This document shows, in pieces, positions 21,991 through 33,683 of a DNA stretch of 64,000 nt; within the stretch, counting starts at the first letter, position 1, and each line of letters opens with the position of its first letter. The position numbers were made by a program, and so were the translations under genes. The stretch is taken from assembly GCF_030272615.1 (NCBI RefSeq), contig NC_081407.1, positions 103,213,897 through 103,277,896 of the forward strand. Reading direction: 5' to 3'. The notes below the pieces were generated by a model, which saw only the letters and a program-made list of their open reading frames with translations, was not told where the DNA came from and did no database searches. The DNA is from Cryptomeria japonica. Taxonomy: Eukaryota > Streptophyta > Pinopsida > Cupressales > Cupressaceae.

Positions 21991-23145
21991 ATGGTAAAAA
22001 TAGATTTTTTTAGTGTTGATTTCTATGTTCCACCAAGTTTTTGAGACGATGGGACATGTTTCAGGGATGAAAATAGTTTTAAGTCAATTTTGGAGACTAG
22101 AAGGGACATATATAGAGAGATTTTCATATGATAAATCATAGCTGATAACATTGATAAAGTTGCAAATGTAATCATATTGATATATACATTATAGAATCAA
22201 AAGTAAAATAAAACAATAGAGTTTACATGAGAGTCAAACAAATTAATAGTAATATTTAATCGCTTGCATAATTGATAATTCATGTCAATGTGCATATGAA
22301 AAATAGTAGTATTGCATACACCAAAATTTCCAAAGGCTACAAATTTACACTACAAATGTCAAAAGCTATAAAACATAATGATGAAAACAAAGTTTGACAA
22401 TTTGGACTCAACTCAGCAACCCAAAAATTTGAGGGGCAGCAATAAAAAGTTGCACAAGTTGTTAGAGGTGAGAAAAACCCAACAATAAAGGGGGTGTAGG
22501 GGAATTTTTCATTCCTTTGTTGGCTAGAAGTGGGGGTTTGGGCTATGCCCCCAAAATTTTGTTTTAGGATAACTGTAAAGATGAAGCAAAAATGAAAAAA
22601 AGGGGACAGCTAGCCATCCCTTAGACATCCTTAATGTGTCTCAAGAACGGTTGACCATCCACTTAGTGTTTCTAGAACATCCCCTCCAATTTGGGCCGTC
22701 CCTTGAAAAAAGAGACATTTTGGGGATGTGTTAGAAGCGTCCCCAAGGCATCCCCTATACCCAAAATGTCACTGAGATGCGGGACAAGGCCCAAAAATGT
22801 AGTGGACGTGTCCCCATGTACCATTGACTTGTATGTAGAGAAAGATTTGTTTGATGTTGCAGAGGATAGTGCAAATGCATGTTGGTGGAGATGGCCAGAA
22901 TATGGTGGGTTGGATCCAACAAGATTAGAAAAGAGTGAGAGTTGCAATTGATGGAGAAGATCAAATTATGATGGAACTGATGCCACGTTAGAAAGAGGAG
23001 TGTAGAGGAAATTTTTTGGAGGATGAAAGTTGTCCCACTTAGATGCTGGAAGAGGCAAAAGGAAGAAGTTTTTTGATGAACCTAATTTAGTAATGGAGCT
23101 TTCTATAGATTGTTTACTTGAAAGGATAGTCCTACCCAACATGTT
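21991..23145 (+). other. Rest of the internal region of the old element
   Basis: No pol motifs. A block at 22590-22820 is rich in recurring CATCCC/GTCCCC words and looks like a separate degenerate repeat. GATGTTGCAG words recur near 21867 and 22852, hinting at an internal duplication. Confidence 0.4.
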
Positions 23146-23750
23146 TGATGTAAGAGCATCCGTGTCCTCAAGCAATCTTGGCTCAACCAAAAAAAATGTT
23201 GATTTGTTTTATCTAAATTTTGGTTTATTTTTATTTATTTTGGTTTTCTTGATATCTTTCAACATTAGAGAACTTTTGTAATCCAATTTTATATAGTTAC
23301 TATTAATATAATGTGGCTATAGCCTTTTATAAAATTAAAAAACCATTAGAGAACTTTTGATTTTATTGGAATTGGGAAAAAAGAGTTTTTGCCGAACACA
23401 ATTTTAATGCTCAAGAATTAGTTTTATGAAAATAATTGTTTCTAAAAATCTATGAGAGTTGGTGCAAAATCCTTTTACAAGGATGTTTGTGGATTCATTT
23501 CATCTAATGTGACAATTTTTGTGGTTGGATTCTTCATTTATTTGAAGGGATTTAAAGTTCTCTATTTTTACTGACAATTAATGAAAAAATATTATTTTTA
23601 AGATTATTTTTAAGCTGGAATGAAGTGACTTTACAAGAGTTTTAAGAGGTCATTCCATGCATCTTTGCTAGTTTTCAAATGGAACGGACCTTCTAAGAAA
23701 TTGTTACATTGAAAGTCATTTTTTAGCATATGATTGCACACTTTCAAAAC
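23146..23750 (+). mobile_element. 3' LTR of the old element, first piece
   Basis: From TGATGTAAG to CTTTCAAAAC this aligns to the left half of the 5' LTR. It is interrupted exactly after AAAAC by the LARD-like element. Confidence 0.75.
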
Positions 23751-25060
23751 CGTAATGTCCCCTACTAGATTTAGGTTTGTTCTAGCCATAATCAATCCAT
23801 CTCAACCTACTTATGACATAAACTAAGTTGATTAGGAGACAAAACTATGAATCAAATCAATAATATTCCATAGTTCCAATTAATTAATCAATTATTAATG
23901 AGTAAATCGTTCATCTATTATGCTAGATAATCAATCTATCATTCATAATTCTAGGTCTCATTCTCCAACCTCTTAAATATTGGCAGTCTTAACAGAAAAA
24001 ACATACTTTTCTTTCTATTATTAACTTATGAATTCTTCCTGATTTATATTCCAATATTAGTTTGTCGGATCAAACAATATTTTTTTATATTTATATATGT
24101 ACTTGTATATATTGTATATTATATTTGTACATTATATATCTATATATATACATATATACTCAGATATTAACATTATACGTATTACTGTAGAGCAGTTCTC
24201 ACAAATACTATAATAATCATAATTATTATTTTGTTATTAATATTTGTAATATTATTAAATTCTTATTATTAGTGTTATTATTAAATCTTGTATGTGAGCC
24301 AATGGCTTCAAACACAACCACATATTAAGTACGTCCCATGCATATTAGCAAGAACAAAGATGTTACTACCTGTAACATAATAACAGCTATGATTTGATCT
24401 GATCCATCGTCTGACCTCTTTTTATGAGTACAGACTATACGATAATCCCCCATCTATAAGATGGTTGCCGATAACACCCCCTTAAAGTGGCCGATGTCTC
24501 CTTCCTTTTATATATCACGAGGAGATGCGAGAGTAAACAGGTGCACCCCTTTATTATAGTTAACATTGAAGTACTTCTAAACAAGTCATACTTATTTCTT
24601 TTGGCAACGGTTTTGACTTACAATACTTAAATCTCTAATTAATCAGTTGTTTATATTAACCCTTTGGCAGAACGATATTGTTTTTGGATGTATATCATAT
24701 ATTAATCATTTAAGTAATTGTTGTTCTGAGTATCATCATTCCCTCTATTTATGGCTGACGATATATCTTAATCGCTGACTTGAATCGATTACTGGCCAAA
24801 CCGCTACTATTATCCTCACTAATTAATTATCAGGCAATTTGATATCGATGTGGCTACCTCTTGAAGAAACTTGATCGTACCTTTTTGCTAGGCAACTAAT
24901 GCATCATCAATCATTGTTAATCTAGATCGCTGCTTAGTTTTCATTAATCACTATGTAAACCTTCAATAGTTGCTTAGGATATGCTTGTTTCAATATTCTT
25001 CATTTGATTTTGGATATATATATATATTATTAAATTATGTTTCGAAGTGGGGGCATCACA
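23751..25060 (-). mobile_element. 3' LTR of the LARD-like element
   Basis: Nearly identical over its whole length to 28311-29629. On the minus strand it starts TGTGATGCCCCC and ends GGGGACATTACG; the final A of the expected CA has become G. It contains an AT-rich dinucleotide tract near 24080-24180. Confidence 0.9.
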
Positions 25061-25075
25061 GTCTCCCCCTCTTGG
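25061..25075 (-). other. Polypurine tract of the LARD-like element
   Basis: The minus strand reads CCAAGAGGGGGAGAC directly before the LTR tip TGTGATG. Confidence 0.8.
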
Positions 25076-25239
25076 AAAATGCTTACCCTTAAGCATTCAT
25101 AAAAATCATTGATTCAAATAATTATTTCATCATCATGTCTTTAAATATAAATCCATTTATTATCAAGCATGACAATCTGCACTTCCCAAAATTTCTTGTC
25201 CTCGAGCAATTGACAATTTCCTCAAGTTGAGTCACCTCC

Positions 25240-27200
25240 TAATATAACACAAGACACAAAGCATACATGAAGTATACACAAAATACTTGTAAGGTAATGA
25301 CACCTAAATACCTTTAGTACAAGAAGTGTGAGGCATTAAGAGTATGTAAGGCATGGATGCCATGAATTAATACACATGAAGTCATTTAAACACATGCAAA
25401 GCTTGAATTATACATGGGAGTTTTGAAGCATAGACAAGAGTAATCCCTGTACAAATACACATTAGATATGAAGTGTACACATCTCATGGAGGTGCAAAGC
25501 ATGTATAAACACTCCATGTACAAACCCAATACATCAAGCATACACATGAATACATAAGACATGAGTCATACATACGGATACACATAAGGTGTAAATCCAA
25601 AGCATAAAGGCAATAAGCATCTACATAAAGCATGGAGTATACACATGAATACAGTGTACACACAAGGTGTGAAGCACAGTGAATACAATTAGGCCATGTA
25701 ACAAGTAAAATACATGTAACACATGAATCATGTAGTGCATAAGTAGGATTTCACATAAGTTATGAAGCACATAAAGCATGAAGCATGCACATACATTATC
25801 GTAAGTCACTAAGTATATGTGTGAGTGTTTATGGTTATGTGAGAGATGCTTATGTAGAACAAGCATACGCTAGATAGAAAGCAATTGTGTGTAAAGCATA
25901 CATGATATCTACACTTAGAGAATGCACATGAGGTCAGCATTCTGAAAACATATCAGTCCTTAAGATATGACGCATTTGAGAAAGAAATATAAAATGCACA
26001 TGGAATAACATATCAATCATGATGCAAGAATATTCAAGACATGAGCATACCTAAGGAAGGCATGTGTGACACAGTCATGCTGAAGATGAGACAATCATCT
26101 AGAGCAATCATATAATTATACATACAATACAAGTATACATGTACATGCATAAAACATACAATGGAGCAGACATATTGAAGACATATCAGACACATAAATA
26201 TCCACAAATTATGAAGTGTATATACATTTAAGAGAAACTTACATCAGGTACGTTAATACCCTTAAAGCATGAAGCAATTCACTTAAATACATATCAGATA
26301 TGTAGCACAAATCCATAAGTATATACACAAAGTATGAAATAGCACACATGTAAACATGAAGTAATATAAATAAGGCATGGAGCATAGATGTATGACATGG
26401 AGCATTCACGTAAAGCACAAATTAATATACACTAAGGCATGAAATATGCACTATAAGATATGTAAGGCCTAAAGAAATACACAAATGCACCTAAGGTACA
26501 CAACATATAGAAGGAAGGCACTCATGGAGTGAACATGTTGAAGACACATCAGTCATATAGGAAACAAATAATTACAAGAAACATACATTTAAGAGAAACA
26601 TACTTAAAGCATGAAGTACACACGTAAGGCAATGAGTACACACGTAAAACATAAAGTATACACAGGACATAGAGAATAAGAATGAATATACTTAAGGCAA
26701 GAAGCATTCACATGAAAACACATGAAGCATAAATTATACATGTAAGGCACATAAAAATGAGCAAAACATTAGGCATATACGTAGGCACTCATACACATGT
26801 AGAACATGAAACATATACATTGCAAGGCATGAATACACATATGGCTTGAGTCATACACATGAAAATACTTATGACATATGAATACATATGAATACACATA
26901 GGGTGTGAAACACCCATATGAATACACATATGGCTTGAGTCATACACATGAAAATACTTACGACATATGAATACACATAGGGTGTGAAACACCCATATGA
27001 ATACACATAAAGTATATAGGTCATGAAGCATACATACAAATATATGGCCATTCATTCAAGGCGTGCATATATATTTTAAAGCATATGAACGAATGCTCAT
27101 TGAATAGTTGCAAGTCATGAATCACAAATGCATGTAAGACATGAAGTACATATGTTAGGCATAAGGCAATGAATACACATCAAACACGTCCCTTAATGAA
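25240..27200. repeat. Two-kilobase degenerate repeat tract of ACACAT/GCATGAAG words
   Basis: Words such as ATACACATAAGG and GGCATGAAGTA recur every 10 to 25 bases throughout. The most regular part is a tandem duplication of about 85 bp between 26830 and 27005, marked by GGCTTGAGTCATACACATG and GGGTGTGAAACACCCATATG. Minus-strand open frames here are Cys/His/Ile-rich translations of the repeat, not genes. Confidence 0.8.
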
Positions 27201-27412
27201 ATATCCTAGTTATGATGTTTCAGATCTCAGTATAGGGATTAAGAGAAAGTACCTCAACTTCTATTGTAGTTAAACCTGCAAAATAGAGTTAGAAAATACT
27301 ACAATTTTCACTAGGGAATGATTATATAAGCAACTATAGCATAAAGAGAGACTCATGTAGCAATATCATAAACAAAAACATAAATTATGATAGTGGAGAA
27401 AATAATTATGTA

Positions 27413-27855
27413 GGGTGTCTTGTTCAACAGTCCCCCCTACTCAATATTATCATGTAGGGTGCCTTAAACTACAGTTCCCCTTACCAATGTAATCTTGTAG
27501 GGTGCCCTATATAACAGTTCTCCCTACCAATGTAGTCTTCTAGGGTGCCCTATATAGAAGTTCTCCCTAATATATATTTACAAGGTGCCCTATTCGCAGT
27601 TCTCCCTGATTTATATTTACAGGGTGTCCTATAAGCAGTTCTCCCTGATTTAGATCTATAGGGTGCCCTATAAGCAGTTCTCCCTTATTTATATTTACAG
27701 GGTGCCCTATAAGCAATTCTCCCTGATTTAGATTTACAAGGTGCCATATCAGCAGTTCTCCAAGATTTATATTTACAGGGTGCCCTATCAGCAGTTCTCC
27801 CTGATTTATATTTACAGGGTGCCCTATAAGCAGTTCTCCTTGATTTATATTTGTA
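27413..27855. repeat. Minisatellite of about 39 bp, eleven copies
   Basis: The unit reads AGGGTGCCCTATAAGCAGTT, then CTCCCTGATTTATATTTAC. The first three or four copies are more diverged (CTACCAATGTAGTC in the linker) and the later ones more uniform. The near-palindrome AGGGTGCCCT heads each unit. Confidence 0.9.
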
Positions 27856-28290
27856 TCAATATTTTTTGTTAGTTCTGCTTTATATCAGCATTAATCATTG
27901 TTTGTCAATCACTACACTAATCCTTATATTATTAGCATTATATGAATTCATAGTATTATAAATTTATAACAATTTGCACAGATTGAATTTGATTTTCTAA
28001 TTCATTTCCAGGTTTATTACTTATATATATATGCACAGTGTCTAACAGTAATGGAGCCTTAACATTTTTTTTGAACAATTGTATGGTATTTGCCCATCCA
28101 ATATCATATTGTATTGGCGTCACTGATTTAATTATGATTGTACACAAAAGTTTAACAAATACTATTTTATTATATATAAATTACAACTGTTACATTTAAA
28201 ACTAACTCAGAAAATTAGCCTCATGCGTACCTATCACTGCTTGCTTCTCCTTTAATCCTAGCTGGCAGCCTTTTTCCCTCAGGTCAGCAG

Positions 28291-28308
28291 GAACATGCTC
28301 TGATGCCA
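28291..28308 (-). other. Primer binding site of the LARD-like element
   Basis: The minus strand reads TGGCATCAGAGCATGTTC two bases after the LTR end. Eleven of the first twelve bases match the initiator-methionine tRNA site. Confidence 0.8.
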
Positions 28309-28310
28309 CT

Positions 28311-29557
28311 TGTAATGTCCCCTACTAGATTTAGGCCTATTCTAACCATAATCAATCCATCTCAACCTACTTATGGCATAAACTAAGTTGATTAGGAGAC
28401 AAAACTATGAATCAAGTCAATAATATTCCATAGTTCCAATTAATTAATCAATTATTAATGAGTAAATAGTTCATCTATTATGCTAGATAATCAATCTATC
28501 ATTAATAATTCCAGGTCTCATTCCCCAACCTCTTAAATACTGGCAGTCTTAATAGAAAAACATACTTTTCTTTCTATTATTAACTTATGAATTCTTCCTG
28601 ATTTATATTCCAATATTAGTTTGTTGGATCAAATGTAGTATTTTTTTATATTTATATATGTACTTGTATATATTGTATATTATATTTTTACATTATATAT
28701 CTATATATATACATATATACTCAGATATTAACATTATACGTATTACTGTAGAGCAGTTCTCACAAATACTATAATAATCATAATTATTATTTTGTTATTA
28801 ATATTTGTATTATTATTAAATTCTTATTATTAGTGTTATTATTAAACCCTGTATGTGAGCCAACGGCTTCAAACACAACCACATATTAAGTACATCCCAT
28901 GCATATCAACAAGAACAAAGATGTTACTGCCTGTAACATAATAACAGTTATGATCTGATCTGATCCATCGTCTGACCTCCTTTTATGAGTACAGACTATA
29001 CGATAATCCCCCATCTATAAGCTGGTTGCCGATAAAACCCCCTTAAAGTGTCGGATGTCTCCTTCCTTTTATATATCATGAGGAGATGTGAGACTAAACG
29101 GGTGCACCCCTTTATTATAGTTAACATTGAAGTACTTATAAACAAGTCATACTTATTTCTTTTGGCAATGGTTTTGACTTACAATACTTAAATCTCTAAT
29201 TAATCAGTTGTTTATATTAACCCTTTTTGGATGTATATCATATATTAATCATTTAAGTAATCGTTGTTCTGAGTATCATCATTCCCTCTATTTATGGATG
29301 ACGATATATCTTAATCGCTGACTTGAATTGATTACTGGCCAAACCGCTGCTATTATCCTCACTAATTAATTATCAGGCAATTTGATATCGATGTGGCTAC
29401 CTCTTGAAGAAACTTGATCGTACCTTTTTGCTAGGCAACTAATGCGTCATCAATCATTGTTAATTTAGATCGCTGCTTAGTTTTCATTAATCACTGTGTA
29501 AACCTTCAATAGCTGCTTAGGATATGCTTGTTTCAATATTCTTCATTTGATTTTGGA

Positions 29558-29588
<31 letters not shown>

Positions 29589-29629
29589 TAATTTATTATT
29601 AAATTATGTTTCGAAGTGGGGGCATCACA
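28311..29629 (-). mobile_element. 5' LTR of the LARD-like element
   Basis: Full-length partner of 23751-25060, differing by scattered substitutions, a small deletion near 29224 and a longer TA-dinucleotide tract near 29560. It starts TGTAATGTCCCC and ends GGGGGCATCACA on the plus strand. Confidence 0.9.
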
Positions 29630-29633
29630 AAAA

Positions 29634-29658
29634 GGACACGTCTATTCTGGCTCCAAAA
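29634..29658 (+). repeat. Left terminal inverted repeat
   Basis: Begins GGACACGTCTATTCTGGCTC and continues CAAAA. Similar copies recur inside the element near 31331, 31490, 34541 and 34605; a shorter version is near 35036. Confidence 0.75.
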
Positions 29659-30360
29659 GTGACCTGTTGTACCAACGACATACATGTTTAAGACATGCAT
29701 ACCATGCCAATTTGGTGCCAATTTGGCGTAGCCGCTGGACCCATGAAAAATGACGTGGAGTTGTCCTGGACTCGGCTGTTTCAAACGTCGGGGCCCACGC
29801 GAAACTACGTGGACATGCCGAAGGACGGCGGATCTTGGGCCTTGGCTCACGCCGGTGTGTTGTGTCTAACACGCACATTAAAAGCCATGAAAAACAAACA
29901 ACCGGCGGTAAGTGTAGATGACCGTGTTCGAATGCCAAAACGGTGGGCAAAAGAGGGCGTGGGCTTCCAAACCGCGGTGGCTCCCTCCAAAACCTCTCGT
30001 ACATGCTACTAACAGGTGGTGTCCTTACTCCTTAGCCAATCACAGTCATTCAGTGAAAAATTGACTATGTAGAATGTGCCACTAACATGCGTGTTAGGAA
30101 AACCGTAGTACGCCCTGTACCATTTCAACAGAATACCGACGCCATTTTCTGCGGCCTCATGTGGAAAAAATCGCAGCTGTTCATTGAAAAATGGACGATG
30201 TAGAATGCGGACGCGCCACTCCTCACTAACACACGTGTTAGGTGAACTGTACGACGCGTCCTCCTGCCATTTTTTGCATGATGTGGAAAAAAGGGAGAAT
30301 AGAAAGACTAATGCACGATTAAAGAAAGTGTCCAAAGCCCTCATTGTTGAAGTCTTTTGT

Positions 30361-30470
30361 TGTTTTTGAAGGGAAAGAAGGGCTTCAAGAAGGAGGCAGT
30401 GAGGAGTTACTATTCAAGGGTAGCCTGCGTTCTTGAAGGAGGTTTTATTTCTAAAGTTTGTCAGGTATGT
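30361..30470 (+). other. Possible exon with splice donor inside the DNA transposon
   Basis: An open stretch reading GFKKEAVRSYYSRVACVLEG ends in TTTGTCAG followed by GTATGTTT, a good donor context. A related but shorter sequence lies near 35010-35060. It could be the 5' exon of a transposon transcript; support is weak. Confidence 0.25.
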
Positions 30471-31330
30471 TTAGTAGCCATTTTTTTTCTGGTTGTATAC
30501 AATGGGAAAATTTGCATGTTTTGGTTTATACGTAGTGCAAAAAATTTAATTTTTTTGTTTTGCTTTGGTTATTCTTGTTTTGCTCTAGTTTGAAATTATT
30601 CGCGTTGGTGTTTGCTGGCTCCAAAAAGCTGTGGTAAAACATACAACAAAAACACATGTTAGTCTCGTTGTACTACCATTTTGGTGGGTGATTGGTGTTA
30701 GGTTGCCCGCGTCTATTTGGTCTGTCATTTCTGGGTAAAGCTATTTGGACTTTCTTTTCGCTACAACCTTCACATTTGGCAATATTTCCACTATTGCGCT
30801 TTTCGGTATGAGTCTTACCAATAGCCTCATCGGTTATCGGCAAGACAGTATTATGCTTTTCTCGCTTCTCCGATGTAACCATCATTGCCTTCTTAACTTA
30901 ATCAGCGAGAGTAATGTCGATAGGTCCGACCTTTGATTTCCATGCGTTGTTATCAGTTTTGTCGCTTCTCCAATGGATTTCCATGCATTGTTAGTCGCGC
31001 AATAGCTGCGGCCTTGCGGACTCCATCGTACACATTGAGTAACACGCGATTTACTAACACGCTTGTTAGTCCTTGGATGATAACAATTAACAAGCGTGCT
31101 AGTCCTTGGACGATTAACAATTAACACGTGTGTTAGTCCCTGGACGATTAACACTAATATTCAAATTATCTTCAAATGATTCAAATGAATATGTAGAAAT
31201 ACCCATATAAATTTGTAGATAATTTTACACAAGTATTTTTGTCTTCTTTTTTTAATATGATTTACTATTTATTACATAAATAGTCTAAAATAACAAAAAA
31301 AATGTATGTTTTGGAGCTGTGGCCGAACGC

Positions 31331-31478
31331 GTCTATTCTGGCTCCAAAATGGCAGTACGGATTGACTAACATGCATGTTAGTCGCGCATTTTACACTGTT
31401 GATTTTGCAATAAATGGCTGCGATTGACTAACCTGTTGCTAACACGCTGTACGAAAGGTCTGTTTTGGAGCCAGAATA
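31331..31478. mobile_element. MITE-like unit with perfect inverted ends
   Basis: GTCTATTCTGGCTCCAAAA at the left faces TTTTGGAGCCAGAATAG at the right about 130 bases away, with one perfect palindrome between. A diverged second unit (31490-31700) follows directly and a third, inverted part (31700-31815) after that. The ends equal the terminal repeats of the surrounding transposon. No clear target duplication was found, so internal duplication is as likely as separate insertion. Confidence 0.55.
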
Positions 31479-32252
31479 GCTTCAGTCGAACACGTCTATC
31501 CTAGCTCGAAAAAGACAATACGGATTGACTAACACATGTGTTAGTCTCACGTGCGTGTATTTTGGTTCGAAAATGAAGTACGGATTTACTAACACGGGGG
31601 TTAGTAGAGCGTTTTACACCATCGATTTTGCAATTAATGGCTGCGATTGAGTAACCTATCGCTAACACATTGTACGAAAGGTCTGCTTTGGAGCGGGAGC
31701 ACCTATTGTACAACATGTTAGCATTGTGTTAGTCAATCGTTGCCCATTCATTGCAAAATCGATGGTGTAAAACATGTGACTAACAGGCATGTTAGTCATT
31801 GCGTACTACTGTTTTGGAGTGATCATGGGCGAAAGTGCATAACACACCTTGTTAATCGAAGAAACTTTTGATTAGTTGTGTGCATCATATGAATCCAAGG
31901 TCTTCGTAGGATAGCATGATATGGAAATGTGTAAGTGTACAAAAATGTCCACAGGCTATTGTGCAGAAACTTAGATTGTAGAATAACATGGAACATGTGG
32001 TAGATGAACTTAGTTATTAGAAAGCACTAAAAATTTAAGGCATAGGTTGATAAAAATTGAAATAATTTATAGACGTCGTTGTTAGTCTGCCAGATTTGCA
32101 TGTCCGTTTTGGAATCATAGGTATCTTGATTTGAAATATGGAGGCCAAGTTTTCTTTAGAAACAAACAAAACACAGGTCACATTTTGGGGGTGAATAAGC
32201 GATGATAGGTTGATGAACCTGTTATATCTATGAAGACACTGCATTCCTGTCT

Positions 32253-32976
32253 GTGGTGAAGTTGATCCTTGGGCCTGAGTACGTAGACGGTGGATGGAAG
32301 TATAGAACGAATTTGAACATAGTGTCTCTGTTTATGGAATGGTGTCTGGAGCTCCGACCTGTTCTGAAAGTCAGAGAAATCATGAACAAGTGTGTGAAGA
32401 AGGAATGGCTAGGCGGAATGGAAGCTTTATTAGGTTTGGCACGAGACATGGACGACTTTGAAAGTGTGGGCAGAGCGTGGATTCACGTGAGTGAATTGAC
32501 TCCTCCCTTGCGACCGTTCTTGCTCTGGAGTGCCACATTCGATAAAGAGGCTAGAAGAAGTGTAGCACACGCTGGGATGTATGGTATTGTGCAATACCTT
32601 GATACAGTCGATGTCTGGGAAGCGCATGTGGAGATGGAAAAATGGGGACCTTGATTGGAATATAGAGCACTTGTGCAACAAACGGTTCCTGCATGCACAA
32701 AACGACGGGATCGACCTTGTGGAAGAACAACTAAGAAGGGTCATGTGCTGCAGTTCGGTGAAGGTTCCAGTAGGGAGACATAAATTAACCAAGTTAGGAA
32801 CATGGAAGTGCTGGACATGGAAGAGGGCACAGTCACTGTTCACGTGGCGTAGCAAGATGGCACATACAACCTTTTTTGAAGAAAGGGCTGTGTTTTTTTT
32901 TTTAAATGTTTTTGAATGTGTTATGTATGGACCGTTATGTATACCATCCACCGACTTCGATGGTCTAGTCGGTTAG
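32253..32976 (+). pseudogene. Unknown coding fragment in the DNA transposon, possibly captured
   Basis: A 133-codon open frame (32253-32654) with protein-like content (WCLELRPVLKVREIMNKC; RPFLLWSATFDKEARRSV) overlaps a second frame running to 32976 (DWNIEHLCNKRFLHAQNDG). Base composition is visibly GC-richer than the AT-rich flanks. The overlap suggests one coding region with a frameshift near 32640. I recognise no transposase or other family. A gene piece picked up by the transposon, as Pack-MULEs do, would fit; an eroded transposase is the alternative. Confidence 0.4.
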
Positions 32977-33247
32977 CCGTCGAGGTTTATCTTTTAGAAT
33001 GTAAACATTTTTAGAATTAATATAAAATATAGCTTTATCGGACAAAATTTTTTTTTGTTGACACCAACTAGTACTCTTATCTTCTCTATTTTGAAATTGT
33101 TGTCAACATTTCATTATATATGGTGAAAAAACAAATGTTTTTGATTGTATGTGCATGAAATTGTTGTATAACATCTGTTGGAATAATGATATATTTGTCA
33201 TTAGTGAATAACACTTAGTGAAAACACTTATTCGATTTTGAATGCTT

Positions 33248-33563
33248 ACCGAGCTCATCACTCAGTCCATAGCCTATACCGAGCATTCAGTAAAGCTCAC
33301 CGATTAAACAGTTCAAACCGAGCAGTAAGACTGTCACCGAGCATATGAGACAACAGCAGTTACCGAGAAGTCAGTTCTCACCGAGTCACCAGTGGTTACC
33401 GAGTGACACTATATCTACCGAGTCACCACAGCTACCGAGTTCCAAGCTACACTTTGGGACTAGTATGAACCGAGCTTCTACTCTTACCGAGAGCATGACG
33501 ATGCCGAGTACTGTAGTGGACGCCGTGTATCAGAAGATCACCGAGCCAGCTTGTGGAACCGAG
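33248..33563 (+). promoter_or_regulatory. Array of 14 CCGAG motifs, mostly ACCGAG, in the U3 of a solo LTR
   Basis: Motif starts are near 33248, 33278, 33317, 33336, 33362, 33380, 33398, 33417, 33434, 33469, 33486, 33503, 33540 and 33558. Most spacings are 17 to 19 bases or about twice that. The array lies roughly 110 to 430 bases upstream of the TATA-like box. ACCGAGA is the DRE1 core described in the maize rab17 promoter, matched exactly at 33362 and 33486. Enhancer function is inference. Confidence 0.6.
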
Positions 33564-33675
33564 TATCTACCGACTCAGTAATATTTTGTTCACCTATGTA
33601 AGGCCGACTTAAGAATGAGTTTATGTTATTAATTTGTATGAGGCCGACTTTATGAAATGTAATGTAATTATGGAC

Positions 33676-33683
33676 GGTATATA
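33676..33683 (+). promoter_or_regulatory. TATA-like box of the solo LTR
   Basis: GGTATATATATGATG lies in the middle of the LTR, downstream of the ACCGAG array, in a position suited to be the U3 promoter. Confidence 0.45.

Larger units (their letters stand above)
30081..31797. repeat. Cluster of GACTAACA-nnnn-TGTTAGTC palindromes
   Basis: About ten copies: 30081-30098, 30225-30242, 30651-30664 (half), 31053-31070, 31090-31104, 31121-31139, 31364-31383, 31527-31546, 31588-31605 and 31778-31797. Those at 31364 and 31527 are perfect 20-bp palindromes (centres ATGCAT-like and ACATGT). The arms are conserved and the central four to six bases vary. Several units are followed by CGCG or CCTTGGACGATTAACA. 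They could be binding sites for a transposase or sites of hairpin formation. Confidence 0.85.

Noticed and set aside
26789-27055. Minus-strand open frame rich in Cys, His and Ile
   Set aside because: It is a translation of the ACACAT/GCATGAAG repeat field; no start context or homology, and repeats alone explain the open frame.
27413-27855. Regular 39-bp repeats resembling a CRISPR array
   Set aside because: The whole unit is repeated with no unique spacers, there are no cas genes, and it lies inside a plant LTR element.
29695-30012. 105-codon plus-strand frame at the left of the DNA transposon
   Set aside because: GC-rich terminal sequence keeps several frames open at once; no protein character in any of them.
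30081-31797. Palindromes as CACTA-element subterminal repeats
   Set aside because: The element ends are GG..., not CACTA, and the target duplicate is 9 bp rather than 3 bp.
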